64,000 nucleotides of DNA from Actinomycetes bacterium (GTDB taxonomy: Bacteria > Actinomycetota > Acidimicrobiia > Acidimicrobiales > Palsa-688). Position 1 is the stretch's first letter, and each line of letters opens with the position of its first letter. Location of the stretch: assembly GCA_021808665.1 (NCBI GenBank), contig JAKBBA010000003.1:85485-149484 (forward strand), read 5' to 3'. Position numbers and translations under genes: made by a program. Under the pieces are notes generated by a model. It saw only the letters and a list, made by a program, of their open reading frames with translations, did no database searches and was not told where the DNA came from. Positions 61,724 to 64,000 of this stretch are shown here, piece after piece.

Positions 61724-62044
61724 TACCCAATTCCACCGCCGATATGTGCTCAACACCACATCTCCTTGGGAATGGGCATCGACTCCGCTTCATGCACGGA
61801 CCACACAGGCCGGCGGTACCCGCTGCGTCGGTCGAAAATCCATGGCGGTGCTACCAACCGCTCCGACGACCACCACGCCATCGTTGGGAGCGTCGCCGGC
61901 GCCCGCCATTCCGGTCGTCCCATAGTGATGGGATGACAGAGCATTTGCGTCGCTCTTGCTGAGTGAGCCGGACGGAGGGTTCGGCCGCAGCCCAGTCCTT
62001 GGAGGGTACCGCGATGGCGGCGAGCTCGTCGGCGAAGACGGTGA
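61724..62044. other. Region without a recognisable gene
   Basis: It should hold the promoter of the toxin-antitoxin pair. Open frames on both strands have Arg/Pro-rich, shadow-like composition. I see no repeat or RNA gene. Confidence 0.4.
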
Positions 62045-62335
62045 AGTCGACACGCAGCGGCGCTCGGCAAATCCGCACGCCTGGAGGAGTTGTTGGCATC
62101 GGACCTAGATGGGGAGTCGATCTCGCAAGCTTTCTGGCATGCGTGCGCAGCAGGGCAACGTCGAGCGGCTGAGCGCCTGCTGAGGGCGGGCGCCGACGTC
62201 GAATGGTCACCGGACTACGCCTATGGGACGGCGCTTGACGTTGCGCTCGGGCGGTTCGCGCGGCAGCACAACGTTGTGGGGTGGCTACGCAGTCTCGGAG
62301 CGCGAGAAGCCAGAGCGGTCAACTCCGAAGAATGA
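62045..62335 (+). pseudogene. Ankyrin-repeat protein, C-terminal fragment
   Basis: An open frame without a good start encodes ALGKSARLEELLASDLDGES, then ISQAFWHACAAGQRRAAERL with LLRAGADVEWSPDYAYGTAL and a final helix VVGWLRSLGAR. This is two to three ankyrin repeats plus the cap. The 5' part is cut by a stop at 62042-62044. It could be read from the TTG at 62090 as an 81-residue protein, but relatives are longer, so a remnant is more likely. Confidence 0.55.
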
Positions 62336-62616
62336 TGGTCGGACAGGCGAGGCTAGGGTCGGGCCGGCAGAGCGCCAATCGTCAGAGCCCAGAGACTGCT
62401 CGCAGACCTATCACATCATGATCTGAACGACACCGTCGACGCCCCGCGGAACCGCTCGAAGTCCTCGACCGACGCGCGTGAGATACAAAACCGCCCAGTT
62501 CCGGCGGGGGACTTCCGACTATCCAACTCACCTTCCGGCTGACCTCTCCCCGGAATGGCGGCCCACAACCCCATCGCCGGGAAATCACCTATCGCCGGGT
62601 TAAGGAGACGGTGTCA

Positions 62617-63024
62617 CTATTCCTCCCCAGAGAATCGTTCCCAGGCGGATTGACGGGTCATTCCGAGTGCTTCACCGATCCGGGCCCAGCTGACCCCTCG
62701 TTTCTTGAGTGCCGCTACGTGGTGAGCCACAGCCCGGTCCACGTTCTGGTGGGCGGCGTGGGCTCGTACCATTTCCTCCAGCAGCCCCTGATCGGATAGG
62801 CCGTCCCACGCCTTGATCGTTGTCGGATCTTGCGACTCGGCTGACCGGCCGGTCTTGGGGGGTTTGGCCTCCTTGCGGGAGAGCTCTTCTGCGATGATCC
62901 GATCGCACAAGGCGACGCATTCATTGCAGATATAGACGCCGGGACCGGCGACCAGCTTGGCGACCTCCGACTGACTCTTGTTGCAGAACGAACAAGTCAA
63001 GGCCTCGAGCTCGGCGGTGTGCAT
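62617..63024 (-). CDS. ClpX-type C4 zinc finger fused to helix-turn-helix
   Basis: The 135-residue protein has a C4 zinc finger [20 protein letters not shown] followed by [14 protein letters not shown], as at the N-terminus of ClpX. The AAA domain is absent. A charged linker is followed by a helix-turn-helix [26 protein letters not shown] at the C-terminus, so this is probably a small DNA-binding regulator or ClpX-partner adaptor. ATG behind GAGGAGG. Two palindromes lie just upstream. Confidence 0.82.
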   Translation of the reverse strand: MHTAELEALTCSFCNKSQSEVAKLVAGPGVYICNECVALCDRIIAEELSRKEAKPPKTGRSAESQDPTTIKAWDGLSDQGLLEEMVRAHAAHQNVDRAVAHHVAALKKRGVSWARIGEALGMTRQSAWERFSGEE

Positions 63025-63049
63025 TCGCCTCCTCCTCACGGTCACGGCA

Positions 63050-63088
63050 GTCAGGGTAAGCCTTACGGTCAGTCAGGGTAGGCCTGAC
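63050..63088. promoter_or_regulatory. Tandem palindromes upstream of the ClpX-finger/HTH gene
   Basis: Two related boxes start with GTCAGGGTA (63050 and 63072). GTAAGCCTTAC (63056-63066) is an 11 bp palindrome and GTCAGG-N5-CCTGAC (63072-63088) a 17 bp one. They sit 26-64 bp before the ATG and are good autoregulatory operator candidates. Confidence 0.5.
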
Positions 63089-63417
63089 ATCACGGGCGAG
63101 TCAAGACTGCCGACCTGCCCCCAAACGTTGATCTTGGCCATCCCGAAACTGAGGACGGCATAACGCCCTGATCGCCGGCTGTGAGACGCCCCCTAGAGGA
63201 GCTGAATACTCTATCGGTGGGACACGACAAGCAATGACAGACACTGGGAGTGCTTATCGATGCCGACTCGGAGCGGTCCCTCCAGCTGGGCGCAGATGAG
63301 GTCCCCTGTTGTTGTGTAGGGCAGCGATGTCCCCGGCTACAGCCTGCTGGGCATCCGTTCGCCGCTACCTGGAGGTCGGTGGCCAACAGCCTTCTGTGAG
63401 CGCGTACGCACGGGCGA
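63089..63417. other. Region without a recognisable gene
   Basis: It lies between the ClpX-finger gene and the winged-helix gene. Open frames on both strands look like shadows. No tRNA, repeat array or IS end was recognised. Confidence 0.4.
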
Positions 63418-63837
63418 TCACCGGCCTGTTGTGGTGGGCGTGCCCGAGGTGGGCTCTGGAGTGGGAACGGGCGGGGTCCAGACGATTGCTGCGAGGGCAG
63501 CGAGGTGGTCGTCGAACGCCCGCTGTCCGGCAGCGGTGAGAGAGAGCCAGGTGCGAGGGTATTTGCCCACGTAGCCCTTCTTGGCCTTTACGTAGCCAGT
63601 GTCCTCGAGGTTGGAGGCCTGTTTGGACAGAACCGAGTTGCTGACCTCGACTGTGTCCCTGACGAACCCGAACTCTGCTCTGTCTGTCGCGTTCAGGCAG
63701 GCCATGATCGACAAGCGCACCGGGGAGTGGATCACAGGGTCTAAGCGGCGACGAATCGTTCTGAGCGACGGTTCCGGCTCCGAAGGAACTCGTCCATAAC
63801 GCGCGCCCCCGAATCTCAGGTCGAGGCTATCCCGCAA
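63418..63837 (-). CDS. Winged-helix transcriptional regulator (HTH_34 type)
   Basis: The core LDPVIHSPVRLSIMACLNATDRAEFGFVRDTVEVS (in parts, residues ~32-66), with SVLSKQASNLEDTGYVKAKKGYVG and TWLSLTAAGQRAFDDHLAAL, matches the small MarR/ArsR-like HTH_34 regulators. No metal-site Cys. A Pro/Thr-rich tail ends the protein. The start is uncertain: the only start codon before the domain in this frame is the TTG at 63837. The first ~30 residues may be untranslated. Confidence 0.75.
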   Translation of the reverse strand: MRDSLDLRFGGARYGRVPSEPEPSLRTIRRRLDPVIHSPVRLSIMACLNATDRAEFGFVRDTVEVSNSVLSKQASNLEDTGYVKAKKGYVGKYPRTWLSLTAAGQRAFDDHLAALAAIVWTPPVPTPEPTSGTPTTTGR

Positions 63838-64000
63838 CGCCGGTCCGGTGGCAGCTCCGGGATCCAGTCGACGTCGCCCAGCAGGGGTCTATGGCGCATC
63901 GTCGACGATATTCGGCGAAACCGGCGGAGGAAGATGCCAGTATTGATCGATGATCGACGCAGCCTGGTTCTTGGAAGCACCCCAGCCGAGATCTCAGCCG
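63838..64000. other. Window end, no gene assigned
   Basis: On the minus strand the frame with GASKNQAASIIDQYWHLPPP could be the end of a gene that starts outside the window. It is too short to name. Confidence 0.3.

Noticed and set aside
61851..62210. Minus-strand 119-codon frame near the ankyrin fragment
   Set aside because: It overlaps the better-supported ankyrin remnant and shows no known family pattern.
1..64000. CRISPR arrays, rRNA genes, complete IS elements, phage structural genes
   Set aside because: I looked for regular short repeats, rRNA signatures, transposases and capsid/tail genes and saw none. Absence was judged by eye only.

Overview
The window looks like chromosomal DNA of a high-GC Gram-positive bacterium. 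The best guess is an actinobacterium of the Acidimicrobiia type or a relative. Pointers are a mycobacterial-type succinate dehydrogenase with one large anchor, DUF6069, a DUF2786/TIGR04338 pair, F420-type LLM oxidoreductase, divergent SDRs, a CYP125/142-like P450, many GTG/TTG starts and ATGA/GTGA gene overlaps. No rRNA or taxonomic marker is present, so placement is inference.

Region 1 (1-22 kb) is mostly housekeeping. It opens with the 3' part of a Baeyer-Villiger monooxygenase fused to an esterase, followed by a DsbA/FrnE protein, a HhH-GPD glycosylase, and a LysR gene divergent from sdhCAB. tRNA-Asp and tRNA-Phe come next, then a HAD phosphatase, a fructosamine-kinase-like protein, a NarL-type two-component pair, a low-molecular-weight phosphatase, menC with an overlapping hotdog thioesterase, a decayed SNF2 helicase, an SDR plus enoyl-CoA hydratase pair, an acyltransferase with a secreted esterase, tRNA-Ala with a collapsed VapBC module, and a PAS-GGDEF protein.

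Region 2 (22-44 kb) is rich in lipid, steroid or terpenoid-type catabolism and redox genes: a class III aminotransferase, UvrD-like helicase, LLM oxidoreductase, quinone reductase-like MDR, cupin, and the DUF2786/metallohydrolase pair. A second complete BVMO-esterase fusion lies here, with a sulfatase, hemolysin III, a deleted MFS pseudogene, enoyl-CoA hydratase, TDT channel, MFS, an SDR lacking its catalytic residues, an alkyl-DHAP-synthase-like flavoprotein, a CMD protein, P450 and SDR.

Region 3 (44.9-49.6 kb) is a surface-sugar locus: a LicD-like transferase opposite a tightly overlapped operon for a CDP-linked 6-deoxy sugar (CDP-glucose 4,6-dehydratase, NAD-dependent reductase/epimerase, RmlC-like epimerase, glucose-1-phosphate cytidylyltransferase) and an unknown 154-residue protein.

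Region 4 (49.6-64 kb) looks accessory. A MerR gene is divergent from a five-gene overlapped operon (7-Cys small protein, DsbA-like protein, CoA-disulfide-reductase-like flavoprotein, LspA, BASS-type transporter). Their shared promoter carries an almost exact copy of the classic mercury operator, yet no mer structural gene is present. Then follow a haloalkane dehalogenase plus L-2-haloacid dehalogenase operon, an MFS gene, a DsbA/peroxiredoxin/peroxiredoxin operon divergent from a TetR gene, a degenerate tRNA-Gly 3' half that may mark an integration site, a RelE-like/XRE toxin-antitoxin pair with a frameshifted antitoxin, an ankyrin-repeat remnant, a ClpX-type zinc finger fused to a helix-turn-helix, and a winged-helix regulator. 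The MerR operon is the best candidate for an undescribed system.
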